Below are positions 22,624-34,009 of a stretch of 64,000 nucleotides of DNA, piece after piece (position 1 is the first letter of the stretch; every line of letters begins with the position of its first letter). The stretch lies in the NCBI GenBank assembly GCA_001939145.1, contig LSRX01000082.1:423173-487172 (forward strand), in the 5' to 3' direction. The notes below the pieces were generated by a model, which saw only the letters and a list, made by a program, of their open reading frames with translations, searched no databases and was not told the origin of the DNA. Made by a program: the position numbers and the translations under genes. Origin of the DNA: Symbiodinium microadriaticum. Lineage: Eukaryota > Sar > Dinophyceae > Suessiales > Symbiodiniaceae.

Positions 22624-23096
22624 TTGGGCGTCTTCCAAGTCATCAAGCGATCAGAGCCCCCCCCCCACCTTCTTGGAAGTAGAGAAGCACCGCTCACAAA
22701 GGTCGAAGTCGCAACTCCTGAAGGCGAGAGCTCAGCAGCCCCTGTCGCCAGTGCGCGCCTCCCCAGAAGTCCTGCAGACGGCTCCTTTTCTTCGAGGCTT
22801 GAGGCAAGACATCAAAGCTGTCCGGCGCCTACTAGCGAGGTTAGCGGATAGCGTCGAGCGGCCGTAGTATTCCAGCCTGCGACGCTTGAAGACCTTCGAT
22901 CTGAGTCTGCAATGCTCCGTTCAGGTTCGTCTGCCGACCGCCCAAAGTCCGAAATGTGCACGGGGCTTTGCCGGCTCAGAGGCGCATGCCCACGGACTCC
23001 TTGCAGGGCGTCAGCTGAATCTCCTGGCACGCCAACAGCTGAACTGGGCGACTCCGAAAAGAACACCCAAGCGCTGTGTGCAGGATTTATCTAGGG
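22624..23096 (+). CDS. Ser/Glu-rich ORF interrupted by one TAG
   Basis: One frame is open from 22624 to a TAG at 23094-23096, except for a single TAG at 22849-22851. It reads APLTKVEVATPEGESSAAPV before the stop and AVVFQPATLEDLRSESAMLR after it, with a Cys-containing middle (MCTGLCRLRGACPRTPCRAS). Both halves have the same low-complexity Ser/Ala/Glu/Pro character, so they are probably one protein with an unplaced intron, an error or a real nonsense change. A minus-strand frame at 22812-23066 is the alternative. Function unknown. Confidence 0.35.
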
Positions 23097-23115
23097 GAAG
23101 CAAAGCAGCAAAGCG

Positions 23116-23876
23116 CTAAAGCAGGGCCAGCGATGCTCGGGCCACTCGACTGAGCCTTGATGCATCCAGATGCATCCAGGGTGCATAAGACCAAACAGAG
23201 GGCTTCTGCTCGTGCAGTGCGAAGAAGGCATCAGCCAAGTCCGCCGGATCCTGCAGCATGACCTCGTACATCTGCCGAGGGGAAGATACTTCAGTGGGAA
23301 CAAGTGATGCAAGATAAAACTTGCTGGGAGAAGTGTGCCATATTGAGATGCTCGGCCTCGTTTAAACCGATACACCACGACCAATCTGCAACTTCAGGGC
23401 CATCGCTGACATGCGCCCAAACCGGGCCTTTGTAGCCCAGGCTTTGGTGTTTGGAGACTCAATGACACCATCGATGACGACGTGAGCCACATGAACGCCC
23501 TTCGGGGCATAGGTCTGATACCTCAGCGCTCCAACACTATACCTCCTTCTGCATTCCGACTGCTTCGGGATCGATTGACTTTCGGAGGCCAAGGTGCATG
23601 GCCTGGCCCAAGGAGCGCAATGCTGCCTTTGACAAAACCACACACAGGCGACTGCGATGTCTGACACAATCTCGACTTTGCCGATTACGAATGGGGATAT
23701 TCGGCCTTGATGGGGGCCATGCATGCAAACTTCGGTCCTGCCGGACATGCTCAAGGTCGCCACTCTTGCTCATCGTTCTGTGCAACGAGATGGGCAAAGA
23801 AAGCTGCAGCATGAACGATCGTCCTCCACGCATCGCCATCGTTGCACCACTGAGGAGGATAGTGCCGCGGCCTCGC
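23116..23876 (-). CDS. short-chain dehydrogenase/reductase, C-terminal exons
   Basis: Exons on the minus strand: 23824-23876 (RGRGTILLSGATMAMRGG), 23677-23705 (29 nt, RISPFVIGK), 23598-23626 (29 nt, AALRSLGQAM), 23521 down to about 23390 (YQTYAPKGVHVAHVVIDGVI), and 23116-23271 (DPADLADAFFALHEQKPSVW). Joined, they follow the second half of a bacterial-type SDR: the GTILxxGAT strand, then FxxxK where classical SDRs have YxxxK, then the PKGIHVAHVVIDG strand, then a DPxAIAxxYxxLHxQ-like helix. Introns use GA (23706-23823), GT (23627-23676, 50 bp) and GC (23522-23597) donors. The last junction is uncertain. The Rossmann NAD(P)-binding N-terminus was not found in the next kilobase and may lie beyond a long intron. 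Cofactor binding is expected; substrate unknown. Confidence 0.72.
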
Positions 23877-24127
23877 CTCCAGCGTGCGGAGGAAACTAGA
23901 TATAATTTGGCTATAGCGAAACTTGAGTTGGCGAGTCTTTTGGCTCCATATCGATGCATAATTTTTTAAGTGTGGAGGCATCCCACCAGACGAAGCAAAC
24001 AACTGTTGGTTCGTTGTCGTCAGGAACATCATCCCCAGCATCATCCATCAGCATTATCATTCTGCTCGACATGCAGCTGCAGCTTGCAGTTTTGCGTTTG
24101 CGGTGTTTCGTCATTCTTCTCAGACAG

Positions 24128-24129
24128 GC

Positions 24130-24161
<32 letters not shown>

Positions 24162-24243
24162 GCATCATCATCATCAGCATCATCATCATCATCATCATCA
24201 TCATCACCATCACCATCATCATCAACATCAACATCAACATCAA

Positions 24244-24286
<43 letters not shown>

Positions 24287-24440
24287 GGGATCATCATCCC
24301 CGCCACCACCATCATCGTTCACGTCATCATTCCCTTCGTCATCTTGCATCGTCATCATCATCACCATCATCGTTCAGGTCATCATTCCCATCGTCATCTT
24401 TCATCGTCATCGTCATCACCATCATCATGTCCTTGAGCAT
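24128..24440. repeat. CAT/ATC trinucleotide microsatellite
   Basis: (CAT)n with CAG, CAC and CAA interruptions. Frames give His, Ile or Ser runs on plus and Met or Asp runs on minus; none is treated as coding. It lies 5' of the visible SDR exons and could be in its intron. Confidence 0.95.
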
Positions 24441-25054
24441 ATGCAGCTTTGCTGCCTTCGAGTCTGCAGCTGTAACTACATGTCAATAGGGTTCCGGCAT
24501 GAGTTGAGCGAAGCTGGGGTAAACCTGCTAGTTACACTGCCGGGCAAACAATTTAAATAAAGTTGGGCAACTGGGTGGCTTCTGAGCAATCATACATGGC
24601 CGTCTTTTCGGAAGAGATGACCTTTCCACGCAGTTTTCGCGTCACTTCCGTGCTTTTCACGTGGGAGGCATAAACCCTCAAAACTTACAAGGACCCCCAA
24701 CAATTCGGGGCTAGAAAGATCCGTATACTAACCACAAACATATATGTTTTCTACACACATACATACACACAAGTAACAGAAGTGGGGCAGGGCCGCAAAT
24801 TTAGTATGAAAAGCAAAGGAATCCATTTGACTTTCGGTCACAAAGCAGGGTGCAACCAGTCGTATAATTACCAAGCAAGCAACGCAACTCCAGAAGCAGG
24901 GCAAAGCTTGAGGTCGAATCGGAATGTAGCCCCGTTAGGTTAACTGCACAGCGAAGAAACAAAGCTAAGGCGACCCTATGCACTAGCGGCCTTCTGCCGG
25001 ACGTTGTGTGAAGCACGTCTTGAGCAGTCAATCTGCGAGTGACACAAAGTTAGC

Positions 25055-25110
25055 ATGAGACGTAACAAGCAACCAAGGTGCACGTGTCCACAAGTCGGTG
25101 ACAAATTACA
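25055..25110 (+). repeat. dispersed repeat, copy 1 (partner at 39819)
   Basis: GAGACGTAACAAGCAA followed by CAAGGTG, ACGTGT and CACAAGTC words matches 39819-39873 in the same order with only a few transitions over about 55 bp. The flanks differ. Probably a fragment of a dispersed, possibly retroelement-linked, sequence. Confidence 0.6.
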
Positions 25111-25429
25111 CCCCCATCGACGCATGCATTCGCAATCGATGCGACTTCAAAACTGTAGCGATGCACTATATCGGGATGCACCGGACAGATCCATGTAATC
25201 GTTGTTCGGGTTTTGCGCTTTTGATCGACGCTCTCAGAGCATGCAGCAGCTCAGTGAAAAAGATAGACACACGAGGAAAATACCATGGCAGCCATTGCAC
25301 CCCTGTGGGTCTTCTCAGCTTCGGCAGGGACAAGGCATTGCTGAAGCAAGCGAAGGAAATGGTGTCTAAGTGCCGCTTCACCATCAGAGCCGGCACGAAT
25401 CTTAACTCTAGGTCGAGTCAACATGCTCG

Positions 25430-26051
25430 CGGAAGCTCAACCGGATCCACTAAAAAAACCATCATGCATCATCACTATTTCGATCGGCTACGTTCTACCT
25501 TCGGCGCCGTGGATCGTCGCGCCGATCTGGGGGACTACGTGTTCGATCGCCTTTCACATCTTTTCCCTTGCCTTTTCCTTTATCGAATCCACCTTTATCG
25601 CCTTTGCCCTTCTCGCCTTTGGGCTTGCCCTTGGATTTTCCTATCCCCCTTGGCAGGGCTTTCACGAACTGGTCGAGAAGATTTCGGATGGGAAGTGAGA
25701 GTCTGTAAGTTATCGTTAGGGTGCTCCCTATCAGGAGCTGAGGATTCCATCACTGATCCGGTGAATCCAACCGGCGCTGGTCCTCCAGGAGATCGACCGC
25801 GTCTTTCAGCAGCGTCAGCCGCTCAGATAGGCTTGCCCCTTTTCGGGGCGCCAGGGCTCCATTCTCTGAGTTTTCTGGGGCTGCTGAGATGCGGTACGGA
25901 CAGCAGTTCCATACTCAGGATTGATCGCTTCAGTGCCCGCACTCGATGAATCGGGCGAGGGAGCGCGGCCCTGAACCTTTCTCGTAGGCTGAAGTCTTCC
26001 AGATCGTGAGGGAGTACCTGCAACCATCGGCTCAATCCCTGCATTCTCCAC
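25430..26051 (-). pseudogene. decayed gag-like ORF of a retroelement
   Basis: Minus-strand segments in shifting frames read VQGRAPSPDSSSAGTEAINP (25815-26051), SERLTLLKDAVDLLEDQRRL (about 25745-25850) and then a Lys/Gly-rich basic tract (GKPKGEKGKGDKGGFDKGKG) ending in SPPDRRDDPRRRR near 25500. A coiled-coil-like helix followed by a KGKGK tract is typical of gag regions of dinoflagellate copia-type elements as I recall them. The frame changes mean it is broken. The 283-codon plus-strand ORF at 25098-25949 is judged a shadow. Confidence 0.5.
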
Positions 26052-26111
26052 GTTTATTTATCGGGTTGCAAGGATCCGCGTATTGAGCCTATAATAATTA
26101 ATAATCAGGGT

Positions 26112-28080
26112 ATGAGCGGCAGACTTGCTAATGGTGGGCAGCAAAGTATCATCGTTAGCCGCCTAAATCAGCCCAGCAATGGTGGTACTCCACAGACTGG
26201 GATCTTCGATGGCTGTCTTCATCCCCGCATCCCGCGTCGCATTCTGATCACGGCATCGTCCTTTCTTCTGTGCACCTCAACCAGGCTGTTCATGGTCATC
26301 CAATCTTCATCGATTTCAGCCGCAGTGCTACCAGTTTGGACGCAGCGCGGATGCAAATATTTCTGCCGGATGCATTAACGGCAGTCAACAGGCATGACCA
26401 CTGTGCATAGTAACATAGTGGTTTCTCTCTGCAATTGAGAGACAAGGAGCCCTAATGCTTGACAACCGGTTCTGCTTCTTTCCGAATTAATTTTGAAGTT
26501 TTGAAGTCTTCCACCGTAATCAGGGAAGCTTTCCAGACATGGCAGCAACCAGCCTCGCAACCGAAATGTCAACTCGGATTGCTGCCTGCAGAGTGCCTCT
26601 CACATTTCTGCGGAAGTTTTCGACTTCGTTCTTATTTTGTCGGAGGCACAAAAAAGGCCGTTTTCCGGTGTTCTTCCACAAGTGATCGAGTAGCAGGGAG
26701 GTTCCGAAATATCCGTAGGCTCTTGTACTGATGGAGAACGAACCCGTTTTCTTGCGTTTGGCGGATCTCAGCCCATCCGGATAGTATATCGGTCTGGTGC
26801 ACTGTGGGCAGAAGCGCAGACTGCACATGTACGTAGCACCGGCACAGTTGCGTGGGCATGTCAAGGTCCGGTCGGATCGCCGCTCCCCTCGGTTTGTTTC
26901 AGGTCCAACACCGTATATGGGACCGGCGACATACTTGAAAGGGCTGTTGAAAACGATCGAACTCGTGTCACAAAGTATCCAAGCGCAAGGCAGGATAGCG
27001 GGATATTATCCTGTATCGCATTATACCCGCATCCATGGAAGTGAACCTTGTTCAGGAACTGTGCACACATGTCCTCTTTAAAGGAACGATGCCTCCTGAG
27101 CGTCGGGAGCCAGCGTCTCCCTGCCGAGCTTCCTCCTTGCTTGGATAAAGTCTCGGCCCAGGCGTTGTTCTTATCAGAATCAGAACCGGGAGGAGGACAA
27201 AGGGAGCAGTATCGTGAAAAGAGACCCACTCGGGAACGATGATCTTTCCATCGCCCGTGTGTCCACGATCGCAGCCGTTGGACCTTCTCTTGTTCTGCCC
27301 AGTGCCAGTGAATCGATTTTGGGCCAGGCTGACAAAAGGTCCGCTATCGGAGTTCATGAGGTTGCGAAAGCGTGGAAGCAATCGGGGCCGAACCCATATA
27401 TCGCTCGGATGCCCTCAGTCTTGGGTTGTCCGTTATCATCGATCGACGAGTGGAAGAATACAAATCGCGGGTGTTATGGTTCCGTTTCGCAATGGCGCGG
27501 ATGCATGTCAGCAAGCTGCTCTGGGTTCCCATGATCATTCAGCACGGGAGTCTGCAAGAGCGTCTTGCCACCCGTAGCGCCGTAGCGTTCGCCTCCATGA
27601 GTTTGACGATCGTTGGAATCGTGATAATCATGGTGCTGGACTCATAATATGCGTACGTGAGAACGTGAATGGAACAGCTCCGATGCCACGATGGCTCCCA
27701 GCAATCTGCATGGATTGATAGAAATTCAGCAGAGATCGAGCTGCACCGTAAGCGGCCGGGAAACGAGGATCGGCATGGTGGCCATAGCCGCCATTGCAGC
27801 TTCGAGACTGGAGATGATGCCGCCAATCTTGGCCCCGGTACTCATCGGGCATCCACCGCTGATACGGCTTGACCGTTCTCTCACTCCATGAGGCAGGAAG
27901 TGTACTTTACACTTGACTGTCAGCATCTCACCTACGCGCTGGCTGTTAGCCTCGATGCGGCGTCGTCCCTATGTCAATCGGTTCTGTACCTTGTCGTACG
28001 CCAAATCGCCAGGTTATCTGACCCGGCTCACCGAATCCGGCCGGTGACTCCACCGTTCTGCGCACTTCTTCATGACCCGA
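26112..28080. other. unresolved, probably decayed mobile DNA
   Basis: GATCG-rich sequence with protein-like fragments in several frames. The minus frame 26520-26864 starts with a Cys cluster (CPRNCAGATYMCSLRFCPQC) that could bind zinc. Minus 27060-27340 has LAQNRFTGTGQNKRRSNGCD. Minus 27726-27926 has KIGGIISSLEAAMAAMATMP. No continuous gene can be built, and frames change as in a degenerate element. No family recognised. Confidence 0.3.
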
Positions 28081-28144
28081 GATGCTCCTATTGATCCGAG
28101 CCTGGCCGCTTACGCCTTTTGCACCTCAGCACCACTTTCCCACT

Positions 28145-28355
28145 AGACCCGGGTAGACGACATGTTGTCTACCTTGGACAAAAAGCAAACAAAAGTCTCT
28201 ATGCTGCAGACAAATATTTGTCTACAGTAGACAAAGATTAGTCTGCACACTTTATCTACGTAGACAAATTTTTGTCTACAAAGTTTATCTATGTAGAGAA
28301 AAATTGTCTACACAGTTTATCTGCATAGACAAACATGTGTCTGCGCAGATATACT
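28145..28355. repeat. clustered palindromic GTAGACAAA/TTTGTCTAC motifs
   Basis: At least six copies of TAGACAAA or its complement TTTGTCTA occur in about 200 bp. Many are paired as short palindromes such as GTAGACAAATTTTTGTCTAC (about 28260-28279) and CAGACAAATATTTGTCTAC. Spacer words TTTATCTACGTAGA recur. Related motifs appear at 28778-28855 and 34010-34100. Confidence 0.8.
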
Positions 28356-28364
28356 TGCGGCCCC

Positions 28365-28770
28365 GCGAATGCCGAAGTTTTGACGAACCTTCGTCACACT
28401 TCGTCGTTTGTTCGCCGCAGTTTGGCCAAGTTTGTGCCAAGTTTGCGGCGGGTTTCGCCGGAGTTTCGGCGAACCAAACGCCGAAGTTTATCCGAAGTTT
28501 CGTCGCAACTTCGAAGTCCGAAACTTGCAAAAGCTTCGAGTTATAAGTCGAAGTTTGTAAGTACCTAAGTCGAAGTTTGCGGCGGGGGTGTTGTGCACAA
28601 AACCGTGTGTTTATGCAACCCATCAGTCGAAACTTCGACTTTCATGCTGTTAAAGTTCGGACAAACTGCGGGCAAACTTCGAGTAAACTTCGGCTTGTGT
28701 ATGTCGAGGTCTCCACAAACCTCCGGGTAAACTTCGACGAAGTTTGTCCGAAGCTTGGGTAAACAAATGT
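28365..28770. repeat. degenerate CGAAGTTT/AAACTTCG array
   Basis: The octamer CGAAGTTT and close variants (CGCAGTTT, GGAGTTT, CCAAGTTT and complements AACTTCG) recur every 10-25 bp in both orientations. No long unit is conserved. It sits between two palindrome clusters. Open frames here are artefacts. Confidence 0.75.
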
Positions 28771-28777
28771 GCCAAAA

Positions 28778-28855
28778 ATTGTCTACGTAGATAAACTGAA
28801 TGTGTCTATTTTCGACTGCACAAACCGACCCCGAAAATTTATCTACGTATTTCCC
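28778..28855. repeat. second GTAGACAA-type palindrome cluster
   Basis: TTGTCTACGTAGATAAA at 28778 and AATTTATCTACGTATTT near 28838 repeat the vocabulary of the 28145-28355 cluster and run directly into the head of the array element. Confidence 0.6.
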
Positions 28856-30214
28856 AACAGCACGTACTGTTGGGTTTCAGTCTCTAAACAAAACACGCCC
28901 AGATCAAAAATGACGCGGACGGCCAAAACGGAATAATCCGGAAATGAAACGGAAATGATGAAATATGAAGGACGGAAACTTCCGGAAACAAGACATGGAA
29001 TAATCCGGAAATGAAGCGGAAATGATGAAATATGAATGACGGAAAGTTCCGGAAATATGACGACGGAATAATCCGGAATTGAAACGGAAATGATGAGATA
29101 TGCATGACGGAAATTTCCGGAAGTAAGGGAACATACAAAACAGAAAGCTTCGGACATCCGGCAATGATGGACTGGGAAGCGAGATAGAAACAAGACGGAA
29201 CATTTCGCAAATGCACAATAACCCGGAAATGATGAAATATGAACGACGGAATATTCCGGAAATGAAACGGAAATGAAATATGAATGACGGAGATATCCGG
29301 AAAAAACGGAACATTAAAAAACAACACAGAAACATTCGGCAATGATGGATTGGGACACGAACTGGAAGCAAGACGGAAATTTTCTGAAATGATGGAACAT
29401 CAAAACTAGAAACTTTCGGACATGTTTCCGGAACTGATGGAATATCCGGAAATGATGGGCTGGGAAGCGAAACGGAAGCAAGACGAATTATTCGGTAATC
29501 CGGAAGTGATGAGCTATGAATGACGAAAATTTCCGGACATAAGAAAACAGAAAAAAACAGGATGCTTCGGACATCCGGAAATAATTCCCAAAAGCACATA
29601 CTGTTGGGCTTCAGTCTCTACAGAAAAGAGGCCTGGATCAAACTCGTCCCAGCCGGCCAAAACGGTAGGACGACAGAATAATCCGGAAATGACGGAATAT
29701 GAATATCGAAATCTTGGAAATGACAGACGGATTTTTCCGGAACTGATGGAACATAAGAGACTGAACAATCAAGGAAATGGTGGACATGAAAGACAGAATT
29801 TTGCGGAAATGATGCAGCTGAAGAGACGGAAAAATCACGGAAATGGTGGAAATGCAAGACGGAATCTTCCGGAAATGCTGGAGCATAAGAGACGGAAAAA
29901 TCACGGAAGATGAAAGACGGAATTTTGCGGAAATGGTGGAACATAAGAGACGGAAAAATCACGGAAATGGTGGAAATGCATGACGGAAGTAATGCTGGAA
30001 CACAAGAGACAGAAAGCTCACGGAACATGAAAGACGGAATTTTGCGGCCATGATGGAACATAAGAGACGGAAAAATCGTGGAAATGGTGGGAATGACAGA
30101 CGGAAGTTTCCGGAAACGATGGAACATAAGAGACGCAAAAATCGTGGACGTGGTGGGAATGACAGACGGAAGTTTCCGGAAATGATGGAACATAAGAGAC
30201 GGAAGAACCACGGA
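28851..30214 (+). mobile_element. array element, left block: two head-plus-array units
   Basis: Each unit begins with an about 80-bp conserved head (28851-28931 and 29585-29665). The head opens with a hairpin (CCCAACAG, 6 bp, CTGTTGGG in the first copy), then TTTCAGTCTCTA, and ends GGCCAAAACGG. An array of about 66-bp degenerate units follows (TTTCCGGAAATGATGGAACA, then TAAGAGACGGAAAAATC and GGAAATGGTGGAAATG). The right edge at about 30214 abuts copia coding sequence. Minus-strand ORFs rich in Phe/Ser/His over it are by-products of the array. Calling it mobile is inference from its position inside a copia gene and four dispersed heads. No protein is encoded. Confidence 0.65.
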
Positions 30215-31318
30215 AATTGGAACCACCCTCGAGCATCAAGCGATACTTGGGTTGCGAGCATGTCACATTCTCACATACGGCCTCCGCACGATTCGACTGC
30301 GTATGCACCGGACCAAAAGCGAGGAGACCAAGAAGGCTTTTCCGGAGCTCACATTTGGCACAAAAATCGACTAGTGTGCCCCAGGGATCCACTGGCTCGT
30401 GTGAGATTTGCATGATTAAGTACGTGTGGCTCGATACGTTGAGCTGCGCGGTCCCAAATACAAGGCGACGCGGCGCAGGGCAGATAAGTCCCGACCGGAG
30501 TTCGATACCAATGCGGAACGACCAGACGTCAGCCGTCGCTGCCGTCTCTTGGGTCACCCGCCTGACGCACCCTCGCCTCCGGGTAAGGGAGTTTTGGGTG
30601 ATTGTGCTGCAGCTGTTCTGATGAAAATACTGTATGGTGCTCGTGTGGGACGATACGATCTTCTTCGTCCTGTGCAGGCTCTCGCTCATGTGGCATGGGC
30701 TCTGCGATAAGAATCCATCGACTTGTGTGCTACACTGCTACATCAATTCCACTCTCGATCTCAACTTGTACGGGTGGATTCGGTGGATTGGTGATCATCC
30801 TGATTTGCTCGAACTGGTGCTTTATTGCGATGCCGACCTTGCGGGCGACCGCACCGATTCTAAGAGTACATCAGGTGTGTTTATGTGCTTTTTGGGTCCA
30901 CGGAGTTTCATGCCTCTTAATGCCTTGTCTATATAAGAAGCAGACTTCAGTTGCGAAGTATACTTCTGAGGCTGAAATCGTTTCGCTCGATCACGCAGTA
31001 TACAAGCTAGGTCTTCCGGCCTTGTCTATGTGGCAGTACATGTTGGATCGTCGTTTCTTTTTCCGGGTTATGGAGGATATTGAGGCTGCGAATCGAACCA
31101 TTATATCCGGCCATAATCCCAACACGCGTCATGTGTCCCGTACCCAGCGCATCGGTCTATCTGCACTCAATGAGCGCTATCACCAGGGTGATTTCATGCT
31201 TGTCGCGTGTCCATCACAGTTTGAGCTGGCGGTATCCTTTCGAAAGCTTGTACCGATTCCAATGTTTGGTCTCGCAACCTCATGTCCATTGGTCATTGTC
31301 CATGTGGCACCTTTATAA
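30215..31318 (+). pseudogene. copia-type retroelement, 3' half (end of RT and RNase H), frameshifted
   Basis: The sequence starts at LEPPSSIKRYLGCEH, continues DCAAAVLMKILYGARVGRYD (30426-30710 frame), then LYCDADLAGDRTDSKSTSGV (30634-30936 frame; RNase H DAD and STSG), then KKQTSVAKYTSEAEIVSLDH and NPNTRHVSRTQRIGLSALNE (30602-31318 frame). At least three frame changes make it non-functional. Its first residues are exactly what should follow the YVDDF/GPKGNL region found in the other half at 39250-39512 on the opposite strand. Confidence 0.85.
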
Positions 31319-32134
31319 TTTCACCCGGTATGTTGTCTGCTGCACCTGCGCTTCCAGCACAACCCTCTGCCCTTCCAACCAGGGGGCTACTTTTCGAAAC
31401 GTGTGATTCCCAGGGGGGGGGGGTGTCAATTACGATGACAGCCAAAAGTTTTCGGTATCACGTGCATCAACATTAGATGCCCAAGTCTTTTGACTAGTGC
31501 TCGAAGTGTCCCGATCCTTCATGTTCAATTATTGGTATCTCGAGTATTAGGCTTCGACGTTCGAGATCGGTTTGCATCGTGGTCGTCCCAACTATTTCTT
31601 CATCTCTCAAGTCTGTCGCATGTTCTAAACAGCAGGGTTGGGACGCACGCAGAAGAAATGACACAACATGGCAAGGATGCACAGGCTAGTCTTGCGATCG
31701 CGTCCCTCGCGATATCCTGCGAAATTCCCGCCATCGTATTTGTTAATTCGTACCGAGGGGCAGTCCTATGTGGAACCGCCAAATGATAAGATCATCCCGT
31801 TTTGGGCCTGTATTTCTCAGGACTTTCGCACGCACGCATGCAGAAGGAGAGTCTGTAGCGAGGTGCGATGTCTCCTTAATGATTGGGATGTCCCTGCTCA
31901 TCCGACGTGCTTGAGCGCACAGCTAACCGCCATGTCACTAGCTTAAACAAAGACGCGTAATGCCAACTTCTCACATCACAGCACCACACTCAACATGCCT
32001 GAAGACAAGCCGCAAGAATGAGATCATTACAGACCACCTTTACAAGCTCACACCACCGATCTATGATCCTAGCCCACTGCGCTCCCTTCTACGTCTCCTA
32101 GTTATATAGGTCGCAGCTGCCACGGGCTGCGAAC
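31319..32134. other. no intact gene; retroelement-like remnants
   Basis: Downstream of the copia remnant, plus frames give short protein-like bits such as NDKIIPFWACISQDFRTHAC at about 31780-31840. A G11 run lies at about 31414-31424. Nothing intact is visible. Confidence 0.35.
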
Positions 32135-33960
32135 TTGGGCGCTGGAAGAAAGAAGTCCACTCTCTCATTTCCGATTGGATCATGTGCTGAAAGGGGGAAG
32201 GACTTTCGGCGATCTGCTGCACTGGGCCTGGGTCGATATGCCCAGCAGCAAGAAGAAACCCACGTCCCAGCCACCGATTCCGGGCATGGGTTCCGCCTGC
32301 AAAGGCCAAGCCGGCTGCGATTTCGCCGCCGGGCAAGGAAGGGAAGTGACGCCGCCGACAGCGGCGCCACCACTACTGATGCGCCGAAGGCTTCATCCGC
32401 CAGCACGGGACCCGACTCTGAACACAGATCTTATGCAGAGCCTTTGCCAACCTGGGGTACGATGACTCCCCAAAAAAACTTGATTAATCGGTCAGTGATT
32501 TGGCGATCGAGTAGAACAAGCAGGACATAGTGAAGCCAATCATTATTGAAGGACGGGTGTTGAGAGCGTGTCCCCTTATGAGTGAGGCAGGGGATACAAC
32601 TTCCAAGTACCAACCCCTCGTCGATAGGTACGGGGTAATGGCAACTATCGCCTTCGCCAGAGTGGCCTCTATGAATGTGCCTACCGAGCTGAAGGAAACT
32701 GCCATCTCGCTGGCGCTCTCCGGTGTGTGGTTTCGCTGCAACACCCTTCACTCACGCGAGGGACTAGGTGAAAAAGATGGTCCTCGACATCTTGCGACCA
32801 CGAATGTACCCTTCACGTGCCGACATCCAATGCCGGAGTCTCTCGCCGAGAAGGAATGTCGGCGGCACGATCACAGTTAAATCCTGAGCTTCCTGCTGCT
32901 GATGTCAATGGATTGGCCGAGATTGCTGGTCAATTTTTTGATGTGCCCGACGATGAAGGGGAGGGCGAAAGGAGGCTCTCATTGGGTGGTGGGCCTGTGT
33001 GCTTGATCTAGGGGTCGTCTATCCAGATGTGCCCGTCAATGTGGCTGAAACCCTTGATTGGGACTGTAGTCACCTACAACAACGGGATCGGCGAAGCGAT
33101 CATCAGGCATCAGGCCCACTGACGGGTGGTGTCATGTGCCTGTCGCTAACACGGTGCCACTACGGTATTTGCCCCACAGTCCACCTATATCTGCACGGCC
33201 CCCCGCTCCGGAATGTGTGGTCGCTCCTCGCACATTCGGGTCTCGTTGGCGCCGAATACGACATTGACAGTCGTGGCCATCGTGTCCCGTGTGTCTGGGT
33301 CACGCATTGCGGAAAGGAGGCAAATGGCTAAACTTCCGCTGGATATCTTTGATTCCGAAGAGTGTTGTAGATAGCAGCCCTGGGGTCACAAGGCAGCTCA
33401 AGGGATCCCAAAAGCAGATCCGGGTGCAGAGCAAGTTCCTTGAGATTTGTGGACTCTGTTTTCACGCGACCAGATATCCAGAAACACTCCAGTCGAGATG
33501 ACTACGATAGTGCCTCCGGAGGTATCGAGGCCAGAGGCACGGCCCCCTACCGAAGTCAAGACGGAGGGTGCGCCTGCTGCAGATGCTGGCCCTGACGCAG
33601 CTCCTCCAGTCGATGTTGACCCGATGGGCGAGAAAGCGACGCCGGCGCCTCGATACGCTCCATAAAAGGAGGAGCATGATGAGTCCTCCCACGATAACGA
33701 CGAGGATGATGATGATGATGATGATGATGAGTTAGATGAACCCGATCCTCTGCTGGATAGTCTGCTTAATCCCAGCAGCGAGAAGGACGCATCGACTGAA
33801 ATGATGGGTTCGATGGGAACGCTTACGGCCGGCACGAATACCGTGCGAAACCCACTTCGATGCCCGCCGCACGTCTTGCTCAGGCCGACGCGATGGATGT
33901 CGACTCAGGGGGGCGGCGTGGCTGGCCAGCGGCCGGGTGGCCCGACGTACTGTTGAAGCT
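32135..33960 (+). pseudogene. decayed retroelement-like ORFs, acidic 3' part with in-frame TAA
   Basis: Consecutive plus-strand open segments change frame: RTFGDLLHWAWVDMPSSKKK (from 32205), then 32530-32880 (LVDRYGVMATIAFARVASMN), then about 32870-33009 (AADVNGLAEIAGQFFDVPDD), then 33447 onward (VSRPEARPPTEVKTEGAPAA). The last frame meets a TAA at 33663-33665 but continues open to about 33950 with an acidic Asp run (from a GAT repeat at 33708-33731) and LDEPDPLLDSLLNPSSEKDA. Style and setting suggest gag-like retroelement sequence, but no diagnostic domain is seen. Confidence 0.45.
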
Positions 33961-34009
33961 CCTCTGCAGTATGCTCACTATCCTCCCTACGTAATAAACC
34001 CAATAGACC

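Noticed and set aside
24103..24560. His-, Ile-, Ser-, Met- and Asp-rich ORFs
   Set aside because: All arise from a CAT trinucleotide repeat in different frames.
25098..25949. 283-codon plus-strand ORF
   Set aside because: The minus strand over the same bases carries a more convincing gag-like helix and Lys/Gly-rich tract. The plus frame has no domain.
28145..28355. Possible CRISPR-like array
   Set aside because: Repeats are short palindromes with no uniform 25-40-bp direct repeat or regular unique spacers, and the genome is eukaryotic.
28884..30226. Minus-strand ORFs of 152-231 codons rich in Phe/Pro/Ser/His
   Set aside because: They follow the 66-bp array (divisible by 3), so open frames are expected without coding. 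Similar plus-strand ORFs in the inverted block are rejected for the same reason.
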